Shown one piece after another: positions 44,034-55,965 of a DNA stretch of 64,000 nucleotides. The number at the start of each line of letters is the position of its first letter. The stretch's first letter is position 1. The stretch is from Isoetes taiwanensis. Lineage: Eukaryota; Streptophyta; Lycopodiopsida; Isoetales; Isoetaceae. Below the pieces are notes generated by a model. The model did not search any database. It was not told the DNA's origin and saw only the letters and a program-made list of their open reading frames with translations. A program made the position numbers and the translations under genes. The stretch is taken from assembly GCA_021234155.1 (NCBI GenBank), contig JAJEKV010000059.1:8252779-8316778 (forward strand), written 5' to 3'.

Positions 44034-44326
44034 CTAGAAATGATCTGATGCCAATATTCTTGTACAACTATGTGCAACCTGAATATCAGTAGGACGCACT
44101 GAGAAAATCATCCAAGTCAAAATGTTTTTAGCTGAGTGCCACTTATAATTTGAAAGGCCTGTGGACATGCCTGCACCACATTGAAAGTGGCAACAAGGTT
44201 CAGAAGATGGGGAGAACACACAATGAGCTTCTTTGATACATGTGAAAAGGCCTTTTGAAATTCTAGAAGGTCAGCGGGATCAAATTCTGCAGCACCATCC
44301 CAACCTGGAAAAATACCGATCCTCAA
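44034..44326 (-). pseudogene. Unassigned exon-like piece
   Basis: A minus-strand block reads GWDGAAEFDPADLLEFQKAF then SHVSKKLIVCSPHLLNL. It is preceded by a ttttccag acceptor, and gtgcag and ctcag acceptor-like sites lie inside. The text has the look of a real exon but I cannot name the family. A second frame (44219-44034) has SVRPTDIQVAHSCTRILAS. It may belong to the same decayed gene as the boron-transporter-like exon upstream, but nothing proves it. Confidence 0.3.
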
Positions 44327-44527
44327 TGTGCGACAAAAGAAAATAATGGGCTAGATGTAGAAATGGCCAAAGATCAGATAAAAATGTGGAGAATGAGATT
44401 ACCTGCGTGAAAGGCACATATCTGCCAAGGGGAGAAAAAAGGGAAGCTAGTATGTTACTGATGCAGAAATTAGAAACCAATACTATATCAAACCTAGTAC
44501 AACATGCAGTTTCTGCTCCAAACTGAC

Positions 44528-44630
44528 CTGTATCGATTTCAAGCTGCTTTCCAAAGGATATTACTGGGATGGCTGATGCAAAGAAATTATATGTTTTTGG
44601 CGCTGCTATCTTGGCTACTACTTTAAAAAC
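44528..44630 (-). pseudogene. Boron transporter (BOR)-like exon
   Basis: Bounded by a TTTTAG acceptor and a CAG/GTCAG donor on the minus strand. It reads VFKVVAKIAAPKTYNFFASA then IPVISFGKQLEIDT. From memory this matches the first transmembrane region of plant BOR anion exporters ([21 protein letters not shown]). BOR proteins export borate across the plasma membrane. The following BOR exons were not found, so this is an isolated fragment or a gene relic. Confidence 0.5.
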
Positions 44631-45448
44631 CTAAAACTGGATCAGGATTTAGATAAAGCAACGATTAAGGTTATAGCAAGGCTCAAGAGATCGAGAATGG
44701 GATAAGAGCTCGAAAAGAGTAAAATAATCAAAGTTAAGGATTCGTCTCCTTTTAATATAAGCAAAAGGTCCCTTTTCTGCAAAGGCCTTTTAGACATAGA
44801 ATTAGCCAGCGAAAAGGAAAATCTTGATGGATAGGCTAAATTCGGCTAGCAACGCATGAACCAAAGGTTTTTAGATGACATTCGGCTAAGATGGTTCATG
44901 TTCAAGAAGATACTAGCTAGTCATGAACCAGTGCGTTGGATCCGCTGTAACGGACGAGGCCTCGTTATAAGCCACCGTTTGTTTTATAATTTAAATCATA
45001 GTTAAGATTTAGCTCCTCTACAGCTACGGAATCTGCCATAGCTAGATTGAGGAAGATTGAGGCTACTAGAATGGCATCTCTACCCTAAGGATATACCACT
45101 GCCACTAGCAGAGGGCATCGCCATACCTGCACTGCCCAACAACCCTAAAAACACAAATGTTTCTCATGGCCTACAGACTTAAGGAAACCAAGTTAAAATG
45201 CCTGAATGACCGCGCAGGCTCATTTCTTCGATTATTTGTGTTACAGTGTTTTTGCCAGAGGCCGGAGGGCCATGCTTGAAGAAGATGAATTTTGATGACG
45301 TGGGCGTGGAAAGCAATTAAAGTTTTGGTGATGTGGGTGCCAACATGGATAGCTTAGAATTGCACGAAATTGTGCACCTCGGGTTAGGCAAGCATGCTAA
45401 AGATTTAAAAACCAAATGAGCAAAGGTGGAGAGAGTCAAAATTAGAAT

Positions 45449-45496
45449 TACAAGAAATTTATCGCGGCGGCCAAGGCCGCCGCGAACATTTCTCTT
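45449..45496. repeat. 48-bp GC-rich palindrome-bearing repeat, copy 2
   Basis: Identical to 25228-25275 and in the same orientation, so the two are not the opposite ends of one element. Confidence 0.6.
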
Positions 45497-45499
45497 TAA

Positions 45500-47669
45500 T
45501 AACTTGTCGTCATTTCAAAACCACTATAAACATACCTTTGCCACGACAAAATAAACATACCTTTGCCACGACAAATAATTTGGACAAAGTATTTCAAGAT
45601 GATTTTTTTAATTAGTCAACTATTTCAGCATCTCACTTTTCAATGTCAGAGATGTTGATATTCAATCCCCGAAGCATATAAATGTCCCCTAAGCATATAG
45701 CTTGTGATTGCATAGAGAACGTATATGAGGGATTACATTTTTAAGAAGTAAACTCGAAAAATTAGGTTTCGTGTTATTGAGTTTTTAGTAGAGTGTGATT
45801 GTATTGTCGTTTTCATGGGCTAACTAATTACTATATATGTATGTTTGTTCCTAAATAAGGTATGCTTCTGCAAAACAATTGGTCTATGGTGCATTTACGT
45901 TCAAAAGACCCATAGTTAAAAACACATCTCAAACAGAATGCATGTCAATGAAAGAAAATCGAATATATAAGAGTTGGAGTGTTTTGACATTTGGATTTGC
46001 CACAGAATATTTATGGTCGCACATGGCCTAGTCTAATTGCGAAGTGAACTTTGGCATTCTAGGCTAGGGGTATAACGGGATAGATAGGTATCTAGTTGCT
46101 AAGGTGGCCTTGGGAACTCGTATAATTGGGTAACCAATTATAAAGGGGGCAAGGCATACCTTAATGGTTTTAATAACCATTCAAAAGGAAATGGTGAGCA
46201 CCCCTTTATTCGGGTGAGCCACCATCGTGGTTGAGGCAAGATGGTTGCCGATTTGATCTCTCGCACCTAGCCACTTGCCACTACACTAGTGCCACGTGGC
46301 CTTGCCACTGGGCAGAGCGTGATCTAAAAAGGAGGCTATGGGCGCCGATATGTACAGCCGAAAGGAGAAGTCGAAGTCGAAAAGAAGGCATTAATCTGAG
46401 GGAAGTTCCCTCATCTTCTTCAAGTTCTACACAATTTTCTTTGCTTAAAGTAGAGCTTAGGTTGATTGCAAGTTTCTTTGCTCAAAATAGAGCTTCGGTT
46501 GATTGAATAAAGCAATCTCCTTGCCAATTTTCCCTCCTTAGCTCGTCCCAAATAGATTGTGCTCCCATCCCCAAATAGATTGTGATCTCAATTATGGTCT
46601 GGAATATGGTCTGGGTAAAAAAGGGACTCTGTTTCTACCTGTTTTCTGCTTCAAGAAATGGGACGAGCTTGTGGAACTGAGAATTCAACCTACCAATGCC
46701 AAAAACTTATTTCCCTGTATGTCTAGAATGATTTTGATCATTTGAAATGGACTCAGAAACATTTCTAGGATAATCTTGTCTGATTATTTGTATTTCTGTT
46801 GCAGAATGCCCTTAAATCTCCAAAACTAGTCTTGACAGATCAATCTAACAGTCCAAACCCATATTAATTCTCCAGTTGCACTTAAGTCGCAGTGGCAGCG
46901 TAAGAAGGAGTAGCAATTTTGCTTGCTTTTAGCGATATGCTATGAAAATGCAGAGCAAGAAGCAAATGAAATAATCCAAGGCTGGAAAAACAGAGGCAGC
47001 ATGCAGGGGCTGGGCGAGATTTGGCTATGGCCCTTTTTCAAGCACCTTCCCGGACCCTGGCTATGGCAGACAGAGCTCTTCTACGCCTTACAATGAATCA
47101 CATGTCTACTGTGAATCTGGATTGGCAGGCGGGTTGGAGCGTCCGCGATTGAAGCAAAGAAAGCTCCGGAGCTGCTTAGCCTAAACTGCCATCGCCAAGT
47201 ATTGCCTTGTCGGATGAGTAGAGAACATCAGATCCGAGTCCGACCATGTGTCTGCTAATGAAAATTTGCCCATAAGATTGTGCTGCTTAATCTCAGAAAC
47301 CTTCTCCGTAAGCCAAGTACTCCCTTGAACTAAGGCTTGATTATGAAGAGATGAAAATGCTTCACCAGGCATTTTGACAATCATAAGGACGACTGCGGTG
47401 AAGCCCATGGTGATGGAGGAAGAGGAAGATCCAAAACTGGCCAGTCGGATTGTTACCTGCCGTTTCTCCCCGCAGGACAGAGATCATCCAAATTATTTGG
47501 ATTTCTTTTTTCTTCGATTGTTTCCCCCGGACAAAGTTGTGGACGTGTCGCTTAAATGAAAGAGAATCAAAAAATATATTCTCAACGAATCTTGCCTACA
47601 ACAATTATATAGTTTAGATATTCTTTACGTTTATCCTAAAGCTCAAATAGTCTAGAACCCTAAACAGCT
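45500..47669. other. Stretch with no recognised gene
   Basis: A minus-strand ORF at 47408-47181 (MGFTAVVLMIVKMPGEAFSS) diverges from NFD6-like copy C but has no known relatives to me. The rest is AT-rich. A telo-box-like aaccctaaac at 47655-47664 sits just before copy C. Confidence 0.35.
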
Positions 47670-49342
47670 ATGTCGTGCAGAAGGATAGCGGTCTCTGCTG
47701 CCAGACTTGGTATTAGAAGCAAAGGCAGTTGTAAAACGCCATGTTTTTCTCCGTCCTATACACCGAATAGATCCGTCAATGTAGCAGCATCAAGATGGTA
47801 AATATAGATCCTGGATTTATTTTGGTTATGCATTCTGGTTCGGTGATTATTGGGCATTGCATTGCAGGGCTTCAATTTGTGTGGAGTCTTTAATGTCGTT
47901 GCGTAGTACTGTGGCAGCTACTAGACTTGTTTCACGAATATGCACTGGTGATTGCTTAGCGTTGGCCATATTCCGTGGTATTTCATCCTCTACTCAACTG
48001 TTTTGGTGCATTTTTCATAAATAATTTAAACTTTAAGGCTGTGCTAATGAGGATGATTGCCCATTCAGAACCCTAACATAAGTAATCAACTAATGGAACA
48101 TTGGGAAGGGCTGCAGCTTGGGTCATCATTATATTGTTATAAGCACGATAATGACTTTGGAAAGGAAACATGTCTATGCCTTAATTACAAATCCAAAAAA
48201 TTAGTAGCATATTCACTGTCACATTATTAGACAGGCAAACATTTGCCTCCTTGTTTGTATAGGCTTCTTCTTCAGGCCCGCTTTCATAAATACAACTGCC
48301 TGTGACATAAGCTTATTTAGACCTGCATTTAGCTTACTGTGCTTATTGATGTCATAAACGGTTACGTGACACACTTGACGACATGGTAGAACATGATGGC
48401 AGCTGAAGTGGCATCTAACTGTTACCTCAGATATGGCAAATATTTGGTATTTAGAATTGACTATAATCAGCAATGGGAGTCTCCATAAATGGCGGACCCT
48501 TTCTCAGTTATATTTCCCAGGTTTTTGCAATTTAGCACTGCTCTTTTGCTCCTTTCTCTCTGATTGCAGGAGCACCAGCTTGGCTCATGAAGGAGTCTTG
48601 GAAAGCATAATAATGGGCACACACAGTGCCAGTAGCCCAGTGGTAGAGTGCTTGGCTTGCAAGCAAGTGGTTCGATACCTAGCCAATCTCTCCCTGGTTC
48701 TAACACCATCTTCAATGAATTGATTGCCTGAATGCTAAGGCTTGTCTTTATACAAGTTTGGGCCCCAACTTTTGAAACAAATTCTCACTTGCTATGATTT
48801 GTGGTCCTTATCAATATGCTTCATAAGTCTGGCATGCCTGATGGATATAACTTCTTAGTTGATTTGTGGTCCTTATCAATATGCTTCATAAGTCTGGCAT
48901 GCCTGATGGATATAACTTCTTAGTTTATCCATATAGCGGAAGTTATATCCATTTAGCAGCAAGAATCACCTCCCTTAATGATTTGAAAAGAAGAACTGTT
49001 AGGAATCTGGAGTGAGCAGACCAACAAATATACTAGGTTTTGAATTTTTTTATTCCTTCATGTGCAGGAATATCATTTTTGCAAGATGTGTAATTTGCTT
49101 GCTTGGAACACCAGTTCTCTCCCTGTTTTCTTAAGATGTCAATGGACGTGTCAAGTGTTGAGCATAATCGAAGAAAGTAATGGCATTTAGTGTTGCTTCG
49201 CAAAGAGTTTGAGATGTGGGCAAGCAATAGACATGCCACAGATACATTATATTGGATGGAAGCCAGTTTAAATGTTAGCTTTGAGATCTACAATTCCTTG
49301 TTCTTGTATGTTGCAGGCATGTCATTTATGCAAGATGTTTGA
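47670..49342 (+). CDS. NUCLEAR FUSION DEFECTIVE 6-like protein, copy C, with two alternative last exons
   Basis: Exons 47670-47797 and 47868-47977 encode MSCRRIAVSAARLGIRSKGS (presequence) and ASICVESLMSLRSTVAATRL then VSRICTGDCLALAIFRG. Two separate 26-nt last exons fit the same donor: 49068-49093 (ISFLQDV, stop TAA) and 49317-49342 (MSFMQDV, stop TGA), each with its own CAG acceptor; either gives 87 residues. Copy C differs at the core (LMSLRS where A and B have LLPLHS), so it may be drifting. A telo-box-like sequence lies just upstream. Intron 2 has taken in a tRNA-like SINE and a 65-bp duplication. Confidence 0.62.
48615..48730 (+). mobile_element. tRNA-derived SINE in intron 2 of copy C
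   Basis: TAGCCCAGTGGTAGAG (box A) and GGTTCGATACC (box B, matching GGTTCRANNCC) lie about 30 bp apart with an anticodon-loop-like CTTGCAA between, as in tRNA-Ala. The acceptor stem does not pair, so it is not a tRNA gene. The 3' end is uncertain. Confidence 0.6.
48795..48924. repeat. 65-bp perfect tandem duplication
   Basis: Two identical adjacent copies (from 48795 and 48860) within intron 2 of copy C. Identity suggests a recent event. Confidence 0.9.
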
Positions 49343-50560
49343 TTTGCATATGTGGAACACCCAAGTTCAATGGACAATCAAGTTCTTGAGTGTAAGTAAC
49401 CCTATTAGTATACGTTTTACATTCATTTTAGTGAAAGGACTCCCTCAGATGGGTTTTGATAATAAAGAATTGAAATGGAAGTTTCATTATGCTAAAGTCC
49501 GAAGAGCTGCATATATGTATTCCTTGTTCTATTTGGGGTCAAAATTGGTTGCCTGGAATAAGTAAGTTGTAATGTGCTATGTCACAAGGCTCGCCACTAA
49601 ATTTTTGTTCCGTAGCAAGCACTTGGGAACTCTGCCGCCAATTGTTCTACTCTTGAGGCAGCCAAGTCGAGAGATTTTACTGTGTTGTCACTTAAAGAGC
49701 CTTTTCCTCTTATAAGAGTTGATTGCTTTATACTTAAAGCATCAACATAAACATCATCAAGGACAATTTCACCATCCAAGCAAAGATCAGTGGGTGTTCA
49801 AAAGCACCAGCAAAAACTTCATCAAAATTTACCTTCAGCAAACGCTTAAATGTGCTAAAGAAAGGAAGGATTAACAGGTTCCTGAATAGCAGACCCACAT
49901 CCAATCAATGGAATTTCACGATTATGAAATGTAGTCCTCATGAAATTTGATAGTCCTATTACCAAGCACTTGGCATGTTATAAATCTGTAAGCCTTGTAT
50001 TTTACATAGCGTATAATGTTATCTAGTGTACCTTGGGCAATGGTGTTTGCTTGATTTAATTTCATATTCGTATATGAAAACATAATGTTGCGGATGGAAA
50101 ATAGGGCCAAACTTTATGGTCCGGATATAGAGTTGCTGGGTGCAGGATATTGCTATATTTGGATTGCCTCTTCTTTCATAGGGAGCAAGCTTCCTGTCTG
50201 TATTTTGGACTTATGATTTTGCCACAAAGCGCTTCCTCTCCAGCATGTACTTGCTATCTGTGAGCAGATAATTTCTAACAACAAGTTCTTCGGTCTCTGT
50301 CTATACTCATTTAGAAAATAGAAAGCACTTTGCTCTATCAAATCTTCATCCCCACTAAACCAAAATACCCTCTATTCGAGGCGAAAGCTTTTGCCAATGG
50401 GTGTCCTAATCAAAATTTCTTACAAACAAGTAACATGGCTCTATTTTTCGTACCACGATTGCCCAATGTTCTTCTCTTCTACCATCTTCCTATCTCAGGC
50501 TGAGATTCCACTAGCGAGGACTGCAGTTCTTCTTTTCATTGGAACTCCACAATCAGAGCT
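49343..50560. other. Stretch without supported genes
   Basis: A minus-strand frame at 49779-49597 (LDDVYVDALSIKQSTLIRGK and SLDLAASRVEQLAAEF) looks exon-like but is unrecognised. Nothing else stands out. Confidence 0.35.
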
Positions 50561-50574
50561 TTCCAATTGCTCTC

Positions 50575-50803
50575 GGTGAGATTCCACTATCGCGCAACAG
50601 TTTCGCCAAAGTTAAATCGTGGAGCAAATCTGCGAGTTTCAGAGGTGCGTGTCAAAATCTTGTGTCCGATCCAAGCCTATTTCGAACCTAAACTTCTGCC
50701 GCAAGTGGAATCAGATCCAACAAAGGTAGTTTTGAATTCTTTTAATTCTTGTGGTGGATTCTTAATTGCTAGCATCAAATGCCACTAGTGGAATCGCATC
50801 TTA
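50575..50803. mobile_element. Short relative of the TTAA inverted-repeat element
   Basis: The left GGTGAGATTCCACTA and right TAGTGGAATCGCATC are near complements, and TTAA follows the right end. Internal text (aaatcgtggagca) recurs in the 1.08 kb element near 23575. The left flank lacks TTAA. Confidence 0.45.
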
Positions 50804-52141
50804 AGGTAACTACGTGGAAATTAAATCCATCGATCCGTATGCAAACGCAAATGTATTAGACTAATATGTGCTAATAATTTGCTGACAGAAGAAAGAGATT
50901 TTGCCCCAAGGTTGGCAGGGTCATTGAGTAGTTTTGCTGGCGCTGGATCATAAAATTTTGAGGCTAGCATGCCTTCAAGTTTGGCGGGATTTCATTGAAT
51001 GGCTATGGCGGAGATAACAGGATATGGCTATGGTGGAGATGCAGGTTACTTAAAAAAAATGGCTTAGCTTAGGGTATGGTCGCCATGTTCCGCGCACTTA
51101 AGGGGCAAATTGTCCTCATACATCCGGATTTCACGCGTCCCTCGATCCGTCAATTCATTTGGATACCTAATGTTGTCCTTAACATCATCCCCGAAGACAA
51201 TTTTCTCAAAATCAATCGGACTAGAAAGTTATGGTTCATTAAAGGAAGGGGGGTCAAGCGTCCACTGTCGCGAGGTCCCTAACCACACCGCGCGTGGTAT
51301 TCGGTTGGCCTTTTTAGCTGGGTTATTGCATCTAACGCTGGTAAAAGTGCCACCATCGCAGACTTTGAGTGAATCTCCACGCCATACCGGTCTCTCACGG
51401 GGCCGCCACATCCCATTAATATCGGCGCCTAGGTGCCGATATATGAGGCCTACGCCGCCCGATATCGATACGCATGGTAACGGCATCGAGGTACCGCCAA
51501 TCGGTTATCGGTACCTTTTGGCCCTCTTCCGCCAAAAAATTCGAAATGATTTTCTCCACTCCAACCCCAAATCTTGCACTAAATTGGCTGTGAACATTCT
51601 CCGCCTTTGTCCTGATGAAAATTAATTTGGCTTTAAAAGCCGATTTTTCAAATTCAACTATCATTACGCTTAAGACTTTAAATTGAGAGATCGAAAGCAA
51701 AGGTATTCCATTCCGCTTCAAGCCGCCTCGAGTTCCAAGCCGCTGAGAGGTAAGTTCCGAAAGGCCTCGATATGTTTTGGTATCGAAGTCTTCCATTGAT
51801 CTTGCGTTTTTCATTGTGGTACGAGGGTTCACCGCCATGGATCATGCACGCAGAACCGCTTATCCCGGCCCGGCCTGTGGGGGCGTGGTAAGGTGGAGAG
51901 TCCGATCCCACCAAGAGGGCTCGCCCTTCCGAAAGTGCTCCCACCTTCCCCCGCGACGTTAAACCGCCATACCCAAGGTCCGCGGGTTCAACGCCTGCGT
52001 TGTGGAAAGTGGCCATGAATGTAAAGTTGGTGGGGAAGGACCCACTTCGAAGAATGTAAAGTGGTGGGGCGGGGACCCATTTGGGTGTGTTGTAAAGTGT
52101 CACATGTCCGATAGGATGCTGCCTTGTGGTGTGACGTTAAA

Positions 52142-52166
52142 ATCTCTTCTTCTTCTTCTTCTTCTT
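52142..52166. repeat. TTC microsatellite, possible SINE tail
   Basis: A run of TTC follows gtgacgttaaaatc. An upstream match to a Pol III box B (GGTTCAACGCC near 51987) suggests a SINE from about 51840, but box A spacing is poor. Confidence 0.35.
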
Positions 52167-52854
52167 CGACCTCAACGACTCCTAATTCTTTCAAAATTAG
52201 GAACCGTTTGGTAACCCCGGCCGAGATCACAACGGCCGTGGGTTCATCTGTAAGTGTCGAGGTCTCGCCCGAAATCGTCTCTCAAGTTGAGCGGGCTCGT
52301 TCCGAAAATGATCTCATCCACTGCCAGATCGTGATCACAGAAGGAGACCATGTGCTCTTCCAGAGCCCCGTAGGTTAATGAGCTGCAGCCCCCTTTGTAC
52401 AGAAAGGCCACTCTGGACGATCTTCCCCCCCCACCCCCCCTTCATTCTAGGTTTATATTGTGAAACGGCCCTTCGGGCTTATTTTGTGCAGCCTCGGGGC
52501 TCAATTTTGTATGATCATCATTTTGTATAATGGAATGATCTTCTTATTACTGGCACTGTTGCTTGTGTTCATTGCTTAAGTTATTTGTGTTCATGATAAT
52601 GATCGTGTCGGGTCCATGCCCCATACTGGTAATGGAATGGGAAATCAGCAAAAACAAGAGAATTTTTGTACGATCACTATTTTGATTATAAATTGTGTAC
52701 AATAAGTTCACTATTTTGTTCATATATTTTGTACAATAAGTTGTCGAAAGACTTAATTGTCTTGGGTTTCATCCGAAGTCTTGGATACACATGCACATTA
52801 TCCATACGTTAATAGCGATTGCCAAATAAAAGGTAAACTGAAAATTAAGAGTGC

Positions 52855-53250
52855 AAGGTGACCAAACATACCTGACTATTAGCGGGTGTAGCTATGAATG
52901 AGGTCCCCTCCCCAAACCTTGGAGTTGGCTGGGTTACTCGAGCCATGTCAGCCCTCCATATCCTTGCAAACCCAACATCCATCCCTTTTGCACGTCTTAC
53001 AATTGCAGGGTCCACTCCAATTTCCACCATCTCCCTGATAATCCTTGCCTTGTCTATTGCAAAAGATCCCGGTCATGTTCGGTCCCAATTGGCGGCAGCA
53101 TAGTTCACCCATCCCTGGGTGTCCAGTCTCATTGAGTTGCCGTGACCAATGTCAGCATGTTGCTGTGGAGCTGGCAAGTCCCACCTCTTCAATGGGGAAT
53201 TGAGTGTGCTGATTGGGTTTGCTACAGGCCTAACTAGATGTATGCAACCC
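52855..53250 (-). pseudogene. Unrecognised ORF carried inside the pogo-like element
   Basis: On the minus strand one frame reads PLKRWDLPAPQQHADIGHGN, then GWVNYAAANWDRT, a TGA, and PGSFAIDKARIIREMVEIGV then DPAIVRRAKGMDVGFARIWR. The composition looks like real protein, but I do not know the family. It ends near a possible splice donor at about 52870. It may be captured host sequence or a second transposon gene. Confidence 0.35.
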
Positions 53251-53795
53251 TCTATATATACTTACATTATGCACATGACCAAAGATCACCCGAAAGGTAT
53301 ATGTGTGTCATCTAAACCGCACATGACTTGCTCTTCATCGGCATCCTCCAATGGTTGTGAGTTCAGGTCTACACGGGACCGAAGGAACAAAGAGGCTCAA
53401 GACCTTGGTCAATTCTTGGGGACGTCTGATTTACTGCAATGGGTGCCCCGAGTGGACTTAACCCTTGTCTCACCCTAAGTCCGTTTTCTCACACCTGTAA
53501 TCTTCTTGTCTTAACCTCCTCGCTCAACACCCTTTGAAAACCAAATATGGATGCCACTCTAGACATCCCCTTGGGTACATAAACTCCCTAAGCCTTGCAA
53601 AGACTTGCGGCTTCCCTTGCATCGACTAACTTCCTCCTCTCTCTCTCCTCCCGTTAGCTTTTGCCCTCTTGGCAAAACATTCTCCTCCCTTCAAATTCTT
53701 CCTCCTTGCAGTCTCAACCTTCCTTGCTGCCACCGTTGCTCCAATTTCAATTTCTCCAAGCATCGCCCTTCTAGCCCGTTTCCGCTCTCAATGCC

Positions 53796-55464
53796 TCACG
53801 AAACCATCACTTGATATGTGAACTCTCCCTCAAGATCCGGGGCAAAGCCTCTCTTCCTTGCCCTTATGGTCTGTGATGGCATGCCACATGTTTGAGATGC
53901 TTCATGCAGGCCAGCCATAGACCCTCCAACATCATTGACATGCACCTGACTTACTACAGCAGCACCTTCAATGGGTAATTCATGGGTATGTTCCACATGC
54001 TCAGATTGTGGCACATGCTCACCAGCTGGATTGTGTGGCGTTTGGTCATTTTGCACATCAATTGGGAGTTGTCCAGGTAAGGTCTCCCATAGCTGGTGCA
54101 CTTCTACCATGTCAAACGCCTCCACTGGTCCCATATCTGGATGATAATCTTCTCCAGCCTGCTCCTGGCCTGCTGTAATGTCTTCAACATGCACCCTCCC
54201 AAACCTGGTACATTCTTGGCCTGGCTTAACCTTCTCCTGGTCAAAGGGCTAGATACCAGTGGCCCTAAAACCTGCCTTGATGTTGTGGGGTGTTAGGCCG
54301 CATGCAATTGATTGTGAAATCAATTCTGCTATCTCCTCCTTCTTTGGTTCTGCCCTCCCTTTGCTAACCATGTAGGCAGAGCTATGCCTCTTGAATGATG
54401 CCTTGAAAGGGGCAAAGCATGCCACATCTAGAGGTTGAAGTCTATGAGATGTGTGTGGAGGCAATAAGGCAAAGTGAATGCCCTTCTCTCTTGCTGCCAA
54501 TATGACTTCCAGCTCTACATGACTGCCATGACCATCCAAAATGATAAGGTGAGGCTGATCTGGGGATACACCACCTGGAACTCTTGCTGCAAAATGTGAC
54601 AGCCATGATTTAAACAGTTCTGATGTCATCCAAGCCGAGATTGACAGCCCTGAATGGCACCTTCTTCACATCTTGCAATGTGATCCCGCCTCATCACGAT
54701 TACCTTTAAAATATACATGTTGGGGATCCCAGACTTCTCAAAGATTAACACAAGCCAAAATTGTAACCCATTCCATGTTGTTCATGACTACCTCACTCAC
54801 CCTATTCCCCCTTCCTAGCTATGATTTTCAGCCCCTTCACTTCCCCCTGCACGAATTCCGGTCTCAAAGAAATGCCCATATCCTTGAGGTCGGAAGGCAA
54901 ACTCAAAGATAAATCTGCTTAAGCCCGGCATAGAAGTTGTCGAGGTTCTCCCAGGTCATGGCACGGCCCCGCCACATCTAGGGTTTCGGACTCCTTAGAG
55001 CAACTTCAGGGGTGTCTTTGCTTAAAGAGCTTCCACCACTTAACGCCTCGGGTACTCCGTGATATACCACGTGACCCCCCCCGCTCTAGCCATCTCTCAC
55101 GCCTTTTCCTTGACAAAGGAGATAGTGTAACCCCCATCCCTTGCTCGCATACGCTAAGGGCCCAATTGACGAAGCCCTCCTCTTGGAGAGTTGTCAATAT
55201 TTGTGGGTGGTTTGTTTGCTTGTGGCTTGTTCGACCATATAGCCAATCCCTAATTGTGGACTATGGTATACCAGACCTCCTAGATGCCTCTCTAATCAAA
55301 ATGCCAAGTTCGCTTACCTCTTCGAGGATGTCGAGCATTTGCTCCTCTGTCCATTGACCTCTCCTACTCGGCCTCCTTGGCATTGGGTAGTAGCGCACCC
55401 CTGTGGTGCCCTCCTCTTTTTGTCTGGCGTCTGCGACCCTCTTGGATGATACCTCTTTCAGCAT
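53796..55464 (-). pseudogene. pogo/Tigger DDE_1 transposase, frameshifted
   Basis: On the minus strand the N-terminal Psq-type HTH is WTEEQMLDILEEVSELGILI then REASRRSGIP. A CENP-B-type HTH follows (EEEGFVNWALSVCEQGMGVT ... VKWWKLFKQRHP). The catalytic part includes WVTILACVNL, MTSELFKSWLSHFAARVP, LIILDGHGSHVELEVILAAR (second Asp in ILDGHGSH) and LLPPHTSHRLQPLDVACFAP, ending GFRATGI, a TAG, then PFDQEKVKPG and a Gln/His-rich acidic tail to 53796. Such enzymes bind their own TIRs and move the element into TA. Frame changes occur between the HTH and catalytic parts, so this copy is dead. Confidence 0.82.
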
Positions 55465-55965
55465 CGAATTCTCTTCGTGCCCTCGTCGAAACCATGGCTA
55501 CCTTTGTGCTCCTCACAGCCTCCTCTCGATAACATATGAACTATGAAAGGAGGGCAAGATTTTATGTCCATGGAAGCCATAGCGGGAGTCGGAGAATTGA
55601 ATTCAGAAGAATGCAATCGAGTGCTAGCTTTGGGCGCCAAATCATTTCAAACCCGCATTGAATTCGTTTCAAATCGGCATGCTCGTGGTATTTTCTCCAA
55701 AGACGTGGTCATCCAAAGGCACGAGTATGGTCACCAGGGGCACGGTGCACGACCTTCACTCACGATGCAGGCCACCGCAGTAGTACCGGTTGATGGACGC
55801 CGGTATCTCGGTTGATCTTAACCCCGAGATAATGACACCTGGCCACAAAATGATTTACATACATAGACGCTGATACCCATGGCAAAGATGACGATAAACC
55901 GCGAAGGGATCTGGGGTGACCCATGTTCGAGGTGGGGTCCGCGCGCGTATAGCGACCATACCCTA

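Larger units (their letters stand above)
51072..55963 (-). mobile_element. pogo/Tigger-like DNA transposon, 4.9 kb, matched TIRs and TA targets
   Basis: The left end GGGTATGGTCGCCAT and right end (read inward) GGGTATGGTCGCTAT differ at one base of 15. TA flanks both (51070-51071 and 55964-55965). Inside on the minus strand is a DDE_1 transposase with HTH domains. TA duplication is the rule for Tc1/mariner/pogo elements. About half the length is not transposase and includes other ORF remnants. Confidence 0.8.

Noticed and set aside
25228-45496. One large CACTA element bounded by the two 48-bp repeats
   Set aside because: The two copies are in direct, not inverted, orientation and no CACTA transposase lies between.
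48615-48700. True tRNA gene
   Set aside because: Boxes A and B are present but the acceptor and D arms do not pair, so it is a tRNA-derived SINE.
51840-52170. Confident SINE call inside the pogo element
   Set aside because: Box B fits, but box A is poor and too far away; kept only as a possible tail repeat.
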